Part shown: positions 26,172 to 34,179 of the stretch, piece after piece
Numbering within the stretch: the first letter of the stretch is position 1
How the letters are laid out: the number at the start of each line of letters is the position of its first letter
Assembly: GCA_004297445.1 (NCBI GenBank)
Contig: SCUK01000067.1
Span: 1 to 58,929, forward strand
Origin: Anaerolineae bacterium
Lineage (GTDB): Bacteria > Chloroflexota > Anaerolineae > Anaerolineales > UBA11579
Direction: 5' to 3'
Length of the DNA: 58,929 nt
Made by a program: the position numbers and the translations under genes
The notes under the pieces: model-generated
The model's database searches: none
Seen by the model: only the letters and a program-made list of their open reading frames with translations
Told to the model about the DNA's origin: nothing

Positions 26172-27310
26172 ACCGAGTGCGGGATGGATTCAGTAACAGT
26201 GAAATACGAATAGTGATATAGGATGCGCCCATCCTGCATGCCGATGGTGTCGTTCCCATTGGTAATCTGCTTGCCAGTGCTCGGTGAAACCGCTGTCCAG
26301 GTGAACTGTCGGGTGTTGCCGCTGCCGGACATGCCAGTCAGCGTGAACACGCCGTCCGGAAAATCGACATTGAGGAAATTGTAGTAGTAAATCAGAAGGG
26401 CTTCCGCCCCCTGCAGCGTTTTGCCCGGCAGGACCCGCACGCCCGTCCCTGTGTAAATTGTCGCCAGCCGAACCGCGTCCTTAGCGTTTAGCGCCGCAAT
26501 GTATTGCTCCGGCACTTCAAGCGGCGCAGGCGCTGGTGCCGGCGGCGTGGGCGTAGACCACGAGTAATCCTTGATGGCGCGCCACACATCAGGCAGTTTC
26601 AATCGGGCATAATCCCACGACCAGAAATTCGCGCCGCTCAGCTTCAGGCTGCGGGCAGTGTTCAGAAACGCGATGACGTCATTGGGCGTTGGTTTCCAGT
26701 CGCCGTAGGCATAGGCCGCCCCTGTGGGAATGATCGGGCGCTTAAAACGCCGGCTCTCAAACTCGCTGACTGTGCGTTTGAGCTGGGCATCCGCGTTGTG
26801 CGCTCCCTGCCAGTACACCTGCGGCATATTGACATCACAAAATTCAAGGAACGCGTCCCACGGGAACTGCGGGTGGTAGGACGGGAATCGGAACGAACTG
26901 AGTGCCAGCGGGATATTGCGCAAACCGTTGCGCAGTTCGGTCATATACTTGCGAGCGGCCACATCCATGCCGGCCGCCTTGAACTCGACCTCGGCATTGA
27001 CCACAAACCCTTCCAGATTGAGTTCCTTCACTCGCTGGATGGCTTTGCGAGCTTCCGCCAGCGGATTCTCCCCGTAAATGTACTGCCAGCCCCACACCGT
27101 AATGCCCGCGTTTTTCAGTTCGCGCGCCACCGCTGGCACCAGATCGAGGTTGCGAATCGTGTCGTAGTTATAGACCCGGTCGGCATCTGCAACCTTAATC
27201 AGCACATGGCTGAGTCCGGCACTGACCGCCACATTGCGGATGGCGGTCGGGTTTCCGCCTTCCACGCTGGGAATCTTCCAGATGTAGTAGCCTTTGCCGG
27301 TTAATGACAT
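26168..27310 (-). CDS. Predicted TIM-barrel glycosidase-like protein with C-terminal NTF2/SnoaL-like domain
   Basis: 380 residues, no signal peptide. Residues 1-255 resemble glycoside-hydrolase-like barrels: KGYYIWKIPS start, HVLIKVADA, GITVWGWQYIYG, GFVVNAEVEFKA, LALSSFRFPSYHPQFPW, CDVNMPQVYWQG and SGANFWSWDYARL. The acid residues in NAEVE and the final W-x-W-D are where barrel enzymes carry catalytic or binding groups. A Pro/Ala linker (TPTPPAPAPAP) leads to an NTF2-like domain (EQYIAALNAKDAVRLATIYT, then FTWTAVSPSTGKQI). The substrate is unknown. GGAG lies 8 nt before ATG 27310. Confidence 0.65.
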   Translation of the reverse strand: MSLTGKGYYIWKIPSVEGGNPTAIRNVAVSAGLSHVLIKVADADRVYNYDTIRNLDLVPAVARELKNAGITVWGWQYIYGENPLAEARKAIQRVKELNLEGFVVNAEVEFKAAGMDVAARKYMTELRNGLRNIPLALSSFRFPSYHPQFPWDAFLEFCDVNMPQVYWQGAHNADAQLKRTVSEFESRRFKRPIIPTGAAYAYGDWKPTPNDVIAFLNTARSLKLSGANFWSWDYARLKLPDVWRAIKDYSWSTPTPPAPAPAPLEVPEQYIAALNAKDAVRLATIYTGTGVRVLPGKTLQGAEALLIYYYNFLNVDFPDGVFTLTGMSGSGNTRQFTWTAVSPSTGKQITNGNDTIGMQDGRILYHYSYFTVTESIPHSV

Positions 27311-27391
27311 ACTTGCGCTCCGCTTCGCCTCTATCTATGCGAGTTATAGCATGTTTTATGCCAGCCACGCAACACGCAGCCGCAGGCGCTT

Positions 27392-27961
27392 CTAGGAAAC
27401 CTGCCCCCGCAGACCCAGGTCATCGGCTATCCCCCGCATCGCCTCAATAACGTTTCCAACGTGCTCCCACAATTCGACGCCAAACTCGGCTGCGCCAGCC
27501 TCTATGTCTTCCCGGTGAGCGCCGGCCGCAAAGGCCTTGTCCTTCCACTTCTTCTTGACCGACTTGGGTTCCAGGTCCAATATGGAACGCGAAGGCCGTA
27601 CCAGCGCCACCGCCATGATCAGTCCGGTTAGTTCATCACAGGCAGCCAGCGCCTTGCGCAGCGGCGTGTCGCGCGGCACACCGGTATGGTCGGCATGGCT
27701 CAAGACATCCTGAATCGTGGCTTCCGGCACCCCGCGGTCCCGCAAAATGGCGGCGCCGTTCTGCGGATGGCCCTCCAGCGAGGGGTGGATTTCCCAATCA
27801 AAGTCATGCAACAATCCGGCGAGTCCCCACGCCTCTTCATCTCCAGACAGTTTGCGGGCGTACCAGCGCATGGCGGCTTCTACGGCCAGCATATGCCGAA
27901 TCAGGCCCTCATTCTTCACGTGTTCCTGAACAATCGCAAGGGCTTCCGAGCGTGTTGTCAT
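27392..27961 (-). CDS. HD-domain hydrolase (HDIG type)
   Basis: 189 residues from ATG 27961. HD motif in LAGLLHDFDWEIHP with further ligand histidines in HPQNGAAIL and VLSHADHTGVPRDT; a typical small metal-dependent phosphohydrolase of unknown substrate. The ATG overlaps the stop of the upstream ydcF-like gene (ATGA, 27958-27961), so the two are translationally coupled. A longer upstream reading frame in this phase runs through the ydcF gene and is not credible. Confidence 0.88.
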   Translation of the reverse strand: MTTRSEALAIVQEHVKNEGLIRHMLAVEAAMRWYARKLSGDEEAWGLAGLLHDFDWEIHPSLEGHPQNGAAILRDRGVPEATIQDVLSHADHTGVPRDTPLRKALAACDELTGLIMAVALVRPSRSILDLEPKSVKKKWKDKAFAAGAHREDIEAGAAEFGVELWEHVGNVIEAMRGIADDLGLRGQVS

Positions 27962-28599
27962 GGCGTCTCCTGAGTCACCGCTGCTTCCGCAAAGGTCGGC
28001 AGCGGTTGGCTGATGTGCACTTCCCACAAGGCACCCACGGTCGCCAGCGTCTCGCGGATGTTCCAGGCCACCAGGGCCCCGCGCCAGTAGCGGCTCTCTT
28101 CCGGCCAGGCCCCCGAAGCAGTAAGGCCGAACTGGTTGCACAAGTACAGCGCCCGCGGCAGGTGGAAATGGTTGGTGACCAGCACCACCTCGCCAAGGCC
28201 GTATACATGCGCCGCCCGATAACACGAATCGTAGGTCCGCAGGCCACCGTTATCCACCTCGATGTCCTCCGACGCCACGCCCTGTTCAATCGCGTAGGTT
28301 TGCATCGCGGCCGGCTCTGCGCCTGCGCCGCTCATCAGCAACATCTCAACTTTCCCTGCGCGGTACAGCGCAATAGCGGCATCCAGCCGGTCGCGCAGCA
28401 CTGCGGATGGTCCGCCATCGCGCCGCAGCGCTGCGCCAAACACAATCGCGGTGGGTGCGGATTGGGCATGCTCGGCCTGCGCCATATGCGGCAAAGCCAG
28501 CAAAGTGGTGTAGATGCGCGGCAATATCAGGATCGCCATCGCTATCAGCGCAATGAAGAACACGGCACGCGGGAGAATTCGAAACGATTTAGTCAACAT
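27958..28599 (-). CDS. YdcF/SanA-like DUF218 membrane protein
   Basis: 213 residues: one N-terminal transmembrane helix (about 11-28), then a DUF218 domain with TAIVFGAALRRDGGPSAVLRDRLDAAIALYRAGKVEMLLMSG and LVTNHFHLPRALYLCNQFG. Relatives (SanA, ElyC, YdcF) act at the cell envelope; the molecular role is unclear. First gene of a two-gene unit with the HD hydrolase. Confidence 0.88.
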   Translation of the reverse strand: MLTKSFRILPRAVFFIALIAMAILILPRIYTTLLALPHMAQAEHAQSAPTAIVFGAALRRDGGPSAVLRDRLDAAIALYRAGKVEMLLMSGAGAEPAAMQTYAIEQGVASEDIEVDNGGLRTYDSCYRAAHVYGLGEVVLVTNHFHLPRALYLCNQFGLTASGAWPEESRYWRGALVAWNIRETLATVGALWEVHISQPLPTFAEAAVTQETP

Positions 28600-28629
28600 G
28601 GGTTGGATTCTAGCCGATACAGGTAAATC

Positions 28630-28667
28630 GAGCGTAAGAAAGAGTCCAGCCGCAAGGCTGGACTCTT
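28630..28667 (-). terminator. Intrinsic terminator of the phnDCE operon
   Basis: 12-bp perfect stem (28640-28651 with 28656-28667), GCAA/TTGC tetraloop, and TTTCTT on the minus strand. Confidence 0.85.
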
Positions 28668-28690
28668 GAACGACAACCGCTTGCCACGCC

Positions 28691-30529
28691 TTAGACGGTG
28701 CGTTCGCGCAGCACCGATGAAACGTAGTCCATCATTGCCACCACAACGGCGATGGCGAGCATCTGCGTGCTGGCTGCCCGGTAGTTGAGCAGATTGATAT
28801 TTTGCAGGAGCAGGAAACCGATACCACCACCGCCCACAAAACCGATGATTGTCGACATGCGCACGTTGATATCCCAACGGTACATCGTATAGGAAATGAA
28901 GGGCGGAATGATCTGTGGAATCACCGCATAGACGATGGTCTGCAGTCGGTTGGCGCCTGTAGCCTGGATGGCTTCCAACGGGCCGTCCATGATGCTTTCG
29001 ACCTGCTCTGAGTACAGTTTTCCGAGACTGACGATAGTATGCAACCCAAGTGCAAGTATGCCTGCGAATGGCCCAATACCAACCGAAATTACAAATACAA
29101 TTGCCATTACGAGGGCTTCGACGGAACGCAAGGCGTTGAGTATCGTGCGTGTAACGTAATAGATCACCATACCACTGGGCAAAGAATCTTTCGGCCTGGC
29201 GATCAAAGCGATAATCATGCCTAACCCCGCGCCGCTAGCTGCTGGCCAATACAACGTCAATTCGGGCCGGCCCAACTGGTACAACCACTCCACCAGCAGG
29301 CCAATGAGCACAAAAACTGTGGCCCCTGCAGCTGCTGCCAGGACAATGTTGATTGATTTCATCAAACCTGCCGCCAGGCGTTCTGCCATCCGCTGACCGA
29401 ATCGGCCAAACAGACTGCTTACCCAACCCCCTCCAGCCAGCGCCCCCAGCAATGGGGTGATAAGGCGCAGAATCTCGCCGCACTGATAGAGCAGAGTCCC
29501 CATGAATGAGTACACCCGCTCACTGTCTATGATACGAGCGCCCAGAAGAGACATCAATCCTGCCAATTCAAATAAGCCAAAGAACAACACCATCAGCGAG
29601 AGAATTACCACCCCCAATCTTGCCAGTCGAAGCTCACGGCTGGGAACCTGCAATTCCACTTGCGGCAACGCCCAGCGCAACGCAAAGGTCAGGAATACCG
29701 GAACGAGTATTACGCTGCCAGCAGCAAAGACCAGATTTCTGGCAAAAGGTGCGCCTTGAAGACCCACCCAATGGACCAGCTGATATCCCAACCAGATTCC
29801 TACCGGCCAACCGAGAAGCGAAAGCGCGATACTCGCCAGTGGTGCCCGCACCGGTTTCATCAGATTGCGAGCGGCGATAAAGCTGATGGGAAAAGCCAGG
29901 ATGGTACCGACCGTCGTAGCCAACAGGGCCATGAACACGGTCTCGATGATTTTGTCCCAGGTCTCATGCGCCGTGCGGGAGAAGTACGGTGCGCCAACGT
30001 TTTCGCGGGCAGTGGCGCGTATGAACTGCACGTCCGGGCTATCCCGGTCATCGGGCAATACCATCTCCACAGAGAAATGGCCGCTGGCATCTGTTTCCAG
30101 GGTTGCTCGCCCCAATGATACTGAATTAGTGGGGTCGCTGCCGGGCACGAAACGCAGCGGCCCACCCACAAAGGGAGCAAAGCCAAAGCCTTCCACCAGC
30201 ACAGTTCCGCCAGGCTCCACACACGCGGGAGTGACGACCACGTACGGTTGAGTGGTGTCGGGTTCAGGGATGTCGGGCGAACTGCCATCCGCCGGGCATG
30301 GCATATAAATAGGTGCGTTGAAGATTACAGTACTCTGTTCATATTCCAGGATATCAGGATGAGCAAGGGTGCGCAGCACACGCGTCAGGCTCTCTTGACG
30401 GCGCTCGCTCTGCAATTCACCCAAATCAATGTTCGTGATCTCAAATCCATAAGCGTAGGTCACCATCACCACCAGGATGGCCAGACCCAGTTGTATGGAT
30501 TTCCAGGGCGAGGCTTTGGTCTTTTTCAT
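28691..30529 (-). CDS. phnE: Phosphonate-type ABC transporter permease PhnE with extracytoplasmic insert
   Basis: 612 residues against about 260-300 for most PhnE proteins. Residue order: helix 1 (about 12-30), then a soluble stretch (about 31-180) with CPADG, a Cys in TPACVEPGG and an Ig/IPT-like run (GTVLVEGFGFAPFVGGPLRF, DASGHFSVEMVLPD). PhnE-type helices then begin with ETVFMALLATTVGTILAFPISFIAARNLM, followed by several extra helices. The end is classic: LGLHTIVSLGKLYSEQVESI, AIQATGANRLQTIVYAVIPQ, MSTIIGFVGGGGIG. It forms the channel for PhnC and PhnD, and starts 4 nt after phnC. Confidence 0.88.
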   Translation of the reverse strand: MKKTKASPWKSIQLGLAILVVMVTYAYGFEITNIDLGELQSERRQESLTRVLRTLAHPDILEYEQSTVIFNAPIYMPCPADGSSPDIPEPDTTQPYVVVTPACVEPGGTVLVEGFGFAPFVGGPLRFVPGSDPTNSVSLGRATLETDASGHFSVEMVLPDDRDSPDVQFIRATARENVGAPYFSRTAHETWDKIIETVFMALLATTVGTILAFPISFIAARNLMKPVRAPLASIALSLLGWPVGIWLGYQLVHWVGLQGAPFARNLVFAAGSVILVPVFLTFALRWALPQVELQVPSRELRLARLGVVILSLMVLFFGLFELAGLMSLLGARIIDSERVYSFMGTLLYQCGEILRLITPLLGALAGGGWVSSLFGRFGQRMAERLAAGLMKSINIVLAAAAGATVFVLIGLLVEWLYQLGRPELTLYWPAASGAGLGMIIALIARPKDSLPSGMVIYYVTRTILNALRSVEALVMAIVFVISVGIGPFAGILALGLHTIVSLGKLYSEQVESIMDGPLEAIQATGANRLQTIVYAVIPQIIPPFISYTMYRWDINVRMSTIIGFVGGGGIGFLLLQNINLLNYRAASTQMLAIAVVVAMMDYVSSVLRERTV

Positions 30530-30533
30530 GATC

Positions 30534-31286
30534 TCACCCTACCCGCTCGGCCTCACGGCCATAGATGTCTTTGAATTTCTGGTCGTCGATCTCGCTGGGC
30601 AGACCTTCAAACACCACCATGCCTTCATTAAGCGCTATCACACGGTCCGCGTAACGATGCACCAGATCAAGGAAGTGCAGGCTGCACAATACTGTCACGC
30701 CATCCTGCTTGTTGATATCCTCCAGATGCTTCATGATGCTGTGTGCCAGAACCGGGTCCAGGCTGGCGACCGGTTCGTCCGCCAGGATGATTTCGGGGTC
30801 CTGCATCAGGGCACGCGCGATGCCGACCCGCTGCTGTTGCCCCCCCGAAAGAGCATCCGCCCGCTGTCCAGACTTGTCAGCGATGCCCACACGCTCCAGC
30901 TGAGCCATGGCTTTTTCCATATCTGCGCGCGGGAAACGATTCAGAAGACTCCAGGCTGGATTAACGTAGCCCAGCCGGCCGGCCAGGACATTGGTGAGGA
31001 CTTTGGAGCGATGAACAAGGTTGAAGTGCTGGAACACCATACCAATGCGACGACGGATGCGGCGCATCTCTTCCGGCGAAGCGGCGGTGATGCTCTCCCC
31101 ATTCCACAGAATCTGGCCGCTGGTCGGTTCGATCAGGCGGTTGATGCATCGCAATAGCGTGGACTTCCCTGACCCGCTCAAACCGATGACCGCCAGGAAC
31201 TCCCCCTTTGGAACGTCAAAACTGACGTCTTTGAGGGCCTGAACACCGCCATCATACGTCTTAGATAGATTCTTAATCTGAAGCAT
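30534..31286 (-). CDS. phnC: Phosphonate-type ABC transporter ATPase PhnC
   Basis: 250 residues. Walker A GLSGSGKSTLLRCINRL, Q-loop region GMVFQHFNLVHRSKVLTNVLAGRLGY (characteristic of PhnC), signature [16 protein letters not shown], Walker B IILADEPVASLDP and H-switch LCSLHFLDLVHRYADRVIAL. It powers import of phosphonate, phosphite or phosphate esters with PhnD and PhnE. It follows phnD by about 150 nt containing a strong hairpin. GGAGA precedes ATG 31286. Confidence 0.95.
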   Translation of the reverse strand: MLQIKNLSKTYDGGVQALKDVSFDVPKGEFLAVIGLSGSGKSTLLRCINRLIEPTSGQILWNGESITAASPEEMRRIRRRIGMVFQHFNLVHRSKVLTNVLAGRLGYVNPAWSLLNRFPRADMEKAMAQLERVGIADKSGQRADALSGGQQQRVGIARALMQDPEIILADEPVASLDPVLAHSIMKHLEDINKQDGVTVLCSLHFLDLVHRYADRVIALNEGMVVFEGLPSEIDDQKFKDIYGREAERVG

Positions 31287-31389
31287 GGGGGTCTCCCGCA
31301 GCAGAGTGGATTTTCATCGCGCCCTGATCTGGATGGTGAGGCCGCGCAGGTAAAGTATCGAGCAAGAAAAAAGTATGGAAATAAGTGCG

Positions 31390-31421
31390 GCCCGGGGCAG
31401 GGTTTTCACCCTGCCCCGGGC
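31390..31421 (-). terminator. Strong hairpin between phnD and phnC
   Basis: 13-bp perfect GC-rich stem with a 6-nt loop, 18 nt past the phnD stop. On the minus strand no T tract follows at once (CGCACTTATTTCC). Likely partial terminator or mRNA stabiliser favouring phnD. Confidence 0.75.
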
Positions 31422-31439
31422 AGTTTGATACTGGTTTGG

Positions 31440-32570
31440 TTAGAGGTCTTCGAGGGACAGACCGATAGCGTTTACCATGGCGCGCACGAAGTCGTACTCG
31501 GCGTCAGTGGCGGGCACAAGGCCGGTCCAACCGTAGAAGTCCTGTGAACCGATGGAGGTATCCCAGGCGTCCGTCTCGGCAAAAGCCAGCAGAGCGGCTT
31601 CAATCTGAGCGCGAACATCAGCGGGGAATTCCGGGCTGAAGGACAGGGTGTCATTCGGGATGGCGGGGGAAACGGCCAGAATGCGCAGAGCCTGGACCAC
31701 ATCCGGTGCTTCCGCGCGGATATTGGCGCGGGCATCCAGGACGCGGTAGCCGTCGCAGAACAGGCGGCTGGCATCCTCATTCGGAGCGCAGTTCTCGATC
31801 GTCTCAGCCGGGACTTCATACATGTCGGCGGTTACTTCGCCAGCCAGGTATTCTTCCCAGGTCCAGACGGGCTCGCCATTCGGATCCAGCGGCACGCTGT
31901 AGAAGGTGGTCGCGAAATCTACTTCGCCGTTGTACAGCGCCAGCGCGGACTGGTTATGGCCGCCGGTCTGCACTTCTTCTCCCACAGTGACGCCAGCTTC
32001 CTGCAGCATCACCAGCGGAACCATGTAGCCGGAGGTCGAGCCAACGTCGCCGTAGCCCCACTTCAGACCTTCCAGGTCGGACAGCTCATCAATATCGCTG
32101 TCGCGCGGCACCAGAATCTGAGCCCAGTAGGCCGGGAAACCGAAGCGGATGGCCTTGAAGGACACGTCCACGCCGCACAGCTGGCTGGCCAGGGCATAGC
32201 CCAGGCCGGGGATGAAGGCCATTGTGTCGGTCGGGGAGGCGCACATCTCTTCGATGGTGGCGGCATACGAGGTCGGGACGCTGACCTCGAAGAACAGGCC
32301 GGTGGCTTCGTTCAGCGCCGCGGCCATCAATTCACCGCCGGTCACAATCACGTTCGCATCCACCGAGGGGACGAACAGCACCTTGATCGGGTGTTCCTCA
32401 GAGCCGACGGCCGGTTCCGGGACTTCGGTCGGGGGGACTTCGGTCGGGACATCGGTCGCGGGGACTGCCGTCGCCGGTTCCTCGGTCGGGGTGGCGGTCG
32501 GGCCGCAGGCGGCCAGCAACAGCGAACCAATCACGAGGAGGGCGAGAAGCGTAAACAGTTTCTTGCTCAT
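31440..32570 (-). CDS. phnD: Phosphonate-type ABC transporter substrate-binding lipoprotein PhnD
   Basis: 376 residues from ATG 32570, chosen for GGAG 9 nt upstream and the lipoprotein signal (MSKKLFTLLALLVIGSLLLAAC). After the lipobox Cys comes a Thr/Pro/Glu/Val-rich linker, then a PBP2 domain of the PhnD family: HPIKVLFVPSVDANVIVTGGELMAAALNEATG, DTMAFIPGLGYALA, LKWGYGDVGSTSGYMVPLVMLQEAG, GGHNQSALALYNGEVDFATTF. The ligand could be phosphonate, phosphite or methylphosphonate; no C-P lyase or phosphite dehydrogenase genes are in the window to decide. Confidence 0.9.
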   Translation of the reverse strand: MSKKLFTLLALLVIGSLLLAACGPTATPTEEPATAVPATDVPTEVPPTEVPEPAVGSEEHPIKVLFVPSVDANVIVTGGELMAAALNEATGLFFEVSVPTSYAATIEEMCASPTDTMAFIPGLGYALASQLCGVDVSFKAIRFGFPAYWAQILVPRDSDIDELSDLEGLKWGYGDVGSTSGYMVPLVMLQEAGVTVGEEVQTGGHNQSALALYNGEVDFATTFYSVPLDPNGEPVWTWEEYLAGEVTADMYEVPAETIENCAPNEDASRLFCDGYRVLDARANIRAEAPDVVQALRILAVSPAIPNDTLSFSPEFPADVRAQIEAALLAFAETDAWDTSIGSQDFYGWTGLVPATDAEYDFVRAMVNAIGLSLEDL

Positions 32571-32634
32571 TTTAGTCTTCTCCTTTTCGTACATTGAGTG
32601 AGGGATAATGCTGGCTGAGCGAGCCAGCGTATGA

Positions 32635-32663
32635 ATCATACTCAGGTTGTCCCAATGAATCAA
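32635..32663 (-). promoter_or_regulatory. Sigma70-type promoter for phnDCE, overlapped by a direct repeat
   Basis: Minus strand TTGATT (32658-32663), 17-bp spacer, TATGAT (32635-32640). The heptamer GATTCAT occurs twice, 24 bp apart start to start, covering parts of both hexamers, so a regulator could bind there. Confidence 0.6.
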
Positions 32664-32750
32664 GGCTTCCACCTTAAAGATTTGTGCGGATTGCCACAAT
32701 ATTTCTCTGTTGATTGGCCGCCATTCCGCTCGCCATGTCCCGCATCGCAG

Positions 32751-32756
32751 TAGAAT
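32751..32756 (+). promoter_or_regulatory. -10 element next to folC (leaderless)
   Basis: TAGAAT ends 6 nt before ATG 32763; no Shine-Dalgarno and no clear -35. Confidence 0.45.
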
Positions 32757-32762
32757 GGAAAT

Positions 32763-34088
32763 ATGGAATCACTCGACTCACAGCCCTATTTGCAGGCTCT
32801 GGATTACCTTCTCAGTTTTATTGACTATAGCCGGACACACCAGCAAAACGTGGCGCCGGAAAACTTTAGCCTTGAGCGTATGGCCAATTTGCTGGCCCGG
32901 TTGGGGGACCCGCACCTGTCCGCGCCGTCGATCCACATCGCTGGTACCAAGGGGAAAGGTAGCACGGCTGCCTTCTGTGCCGCTGCCTTGCAGGCGGCAG
33001 GATACAAAACAGGCTTGTACACCTCCCCGGACCTGGGCGATTTCACCGAGCGCATCCAGGTGAACCGTCAGCCAATTCCCAAAGACGAGTTCGCCGCGCT
33101 GGTCGAAGCACTGAAGCCACATGCCGAGTCTCTGCCGGGGGTGACTTCCTATGAACTGCAGACCGCGCTGGCCTTTCTCCACTTCGCCCGGCAGGGCACC
33201 ACTGCCAACGTCATTGAAGTCGGCATGGGCGGGCGGCTGGACAGCACCAACGTTGTACAGCCGGTCGTATCGGTCATCACATCCATATCGCTCGACCACA
33301 CCTATGTGCTGGGGGATACGCTGGCAGCCATCGCTGGCGAGAAGGGCGGCATCATCAAACCGGGCACCCCGGTGGTCTCTGCCCCGCAGTCCCCGGAAGC
33401 CGCTGCTGTCTTGCGAAGCATCGCCGCCGAACGCGACACGCCACTCGCAGAAGTCGGAATAGATGTCGCCTATCAGCGACAGAGCAACGACCTGGCCGGT
33501 CAACACATCTCTGTGAAATTTCGCGATGAGCCGTCCGAGACATTGGCTATCTCTCTGCTGGGGCCGCATCAGGCAGAGAACGCCGCAACCGCCTATGCCG
33601 CTCTGCGTGTCGCCGATGCGGCCGGTCTATTGGTATCCCGCGAGGCCATTCGGATTGGCTTTGCCGGCGCCACCTGGCCCGGTCGTTTTGAAGTGATGCA
33701 ATTGCACCCCCCCTTCATCCTGGACGGAGCCCACAACGCCTATTCGGTTCAAATTCTGGTGAAAACTCTGCGCGAACATTTCCCCGGCCAGCCCCTGGCC
33801 CTGCTCTTCGGCGCCTCATCCGACAAGGACATCGCAGGCATGTTTGCGGAATTGCTGCCCGAAACTACCTGGCTGCTGCCCGTGCAAAGCGCCCACCCGC
33901 GCGCGACGCCCCCTGCAGAACTGCTGAAGCTCGCAGAGGGGTTTGACGTGAAAACAGAGACGCCAGCCAGCATCCCGGCCGCCATTGACCGAGCCCTGGA
34001 ACTCGCCGCAAACGGCGGCGTGGCTCTGGCCACTGGCAGCCTGTACAGCCTCGGCGAAATTCGCGCCGCCTGGCAGGACCGGCATTGA
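32763..34088 (+). CDS. folC: Folylpolyglutamate synthase / dihydrofolate synthase
   Basis: 441-residue Mur-ligase-fold enzyme that adds glutamate to folates (and to dihydropteroate if bifunctional). ATP loop IAGTKGKGSTAAFCAAAL, then GLYTSPDLGDFTERIQVN, EVGMGGRLDSTNVV, SLDHTYVLGDTLAAIAGEKGGIIKPG (carbamylated-Lys region), and C-terminal FILDGAHNAYSVQIL. Length and motifs are normal. It diverges from phnD and is the only folate gene here. Confidence 0.95.
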   Translation: MESLDSQPYLQALDYLLSFIDYSRTHQQNVAPENFSLERMANLLARLGDPHLSAPSIHIAGTKGKGSTAAFCAAALQAAGYKTGLYTSPDLGDFTERIQVNRQPIPKDEFAALVEALKPHAESLPGVTSYELQTALAFLHFARQGTTANVIEVGMGGRLDSTNVVQPVVSVITSISLDHTYVLGDTLAAIAGEKGGIIKPGTPVVSAPQSPEAAAVLRSIAAERDTPLAEVGIDVAYQRQSNDLAGQHISVKFRDEPSETLAISLLGPHQAENAATAYAALRVADAAGLLVSREAIRIGFAGATWPGRFEVMQLHPPFILDGAHNAYSVQILVKTLREHFPGQPLALLFGASSDKDIAGMFAELLPETTWLLPVQSAHPRATPPAELLKLAEGFDVKTETPASIPAAIDRALELAANGGVALATGSLYSLGEIRAAWQDRH

Positions 34089-34140
34089 AGTTCACTAATG
34101 GCTATACGCAGTTCGTTCAATTTCCAATAAACGGATGGAG

Positions 34141-34148
34141 GGTATAAT
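34141..34148 (+). promoter_or_regulatory. -10 element for lon
   Basis: GGTATAATCC with TATAAT at 34143-34148, 31 nt before the lon ATG; -35 not evident. Confidence 0.5.
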
Positions 34149-34179
34149 CCTTTAATCTATTGAACGGAGCTCCTTATTA

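Noticed and set aside
27962..28225. Upstream extension of the HD-hydrolase frame
   Set aside because: It overlaps the ydcF-like gene; the ATGA junction gives the natural start.
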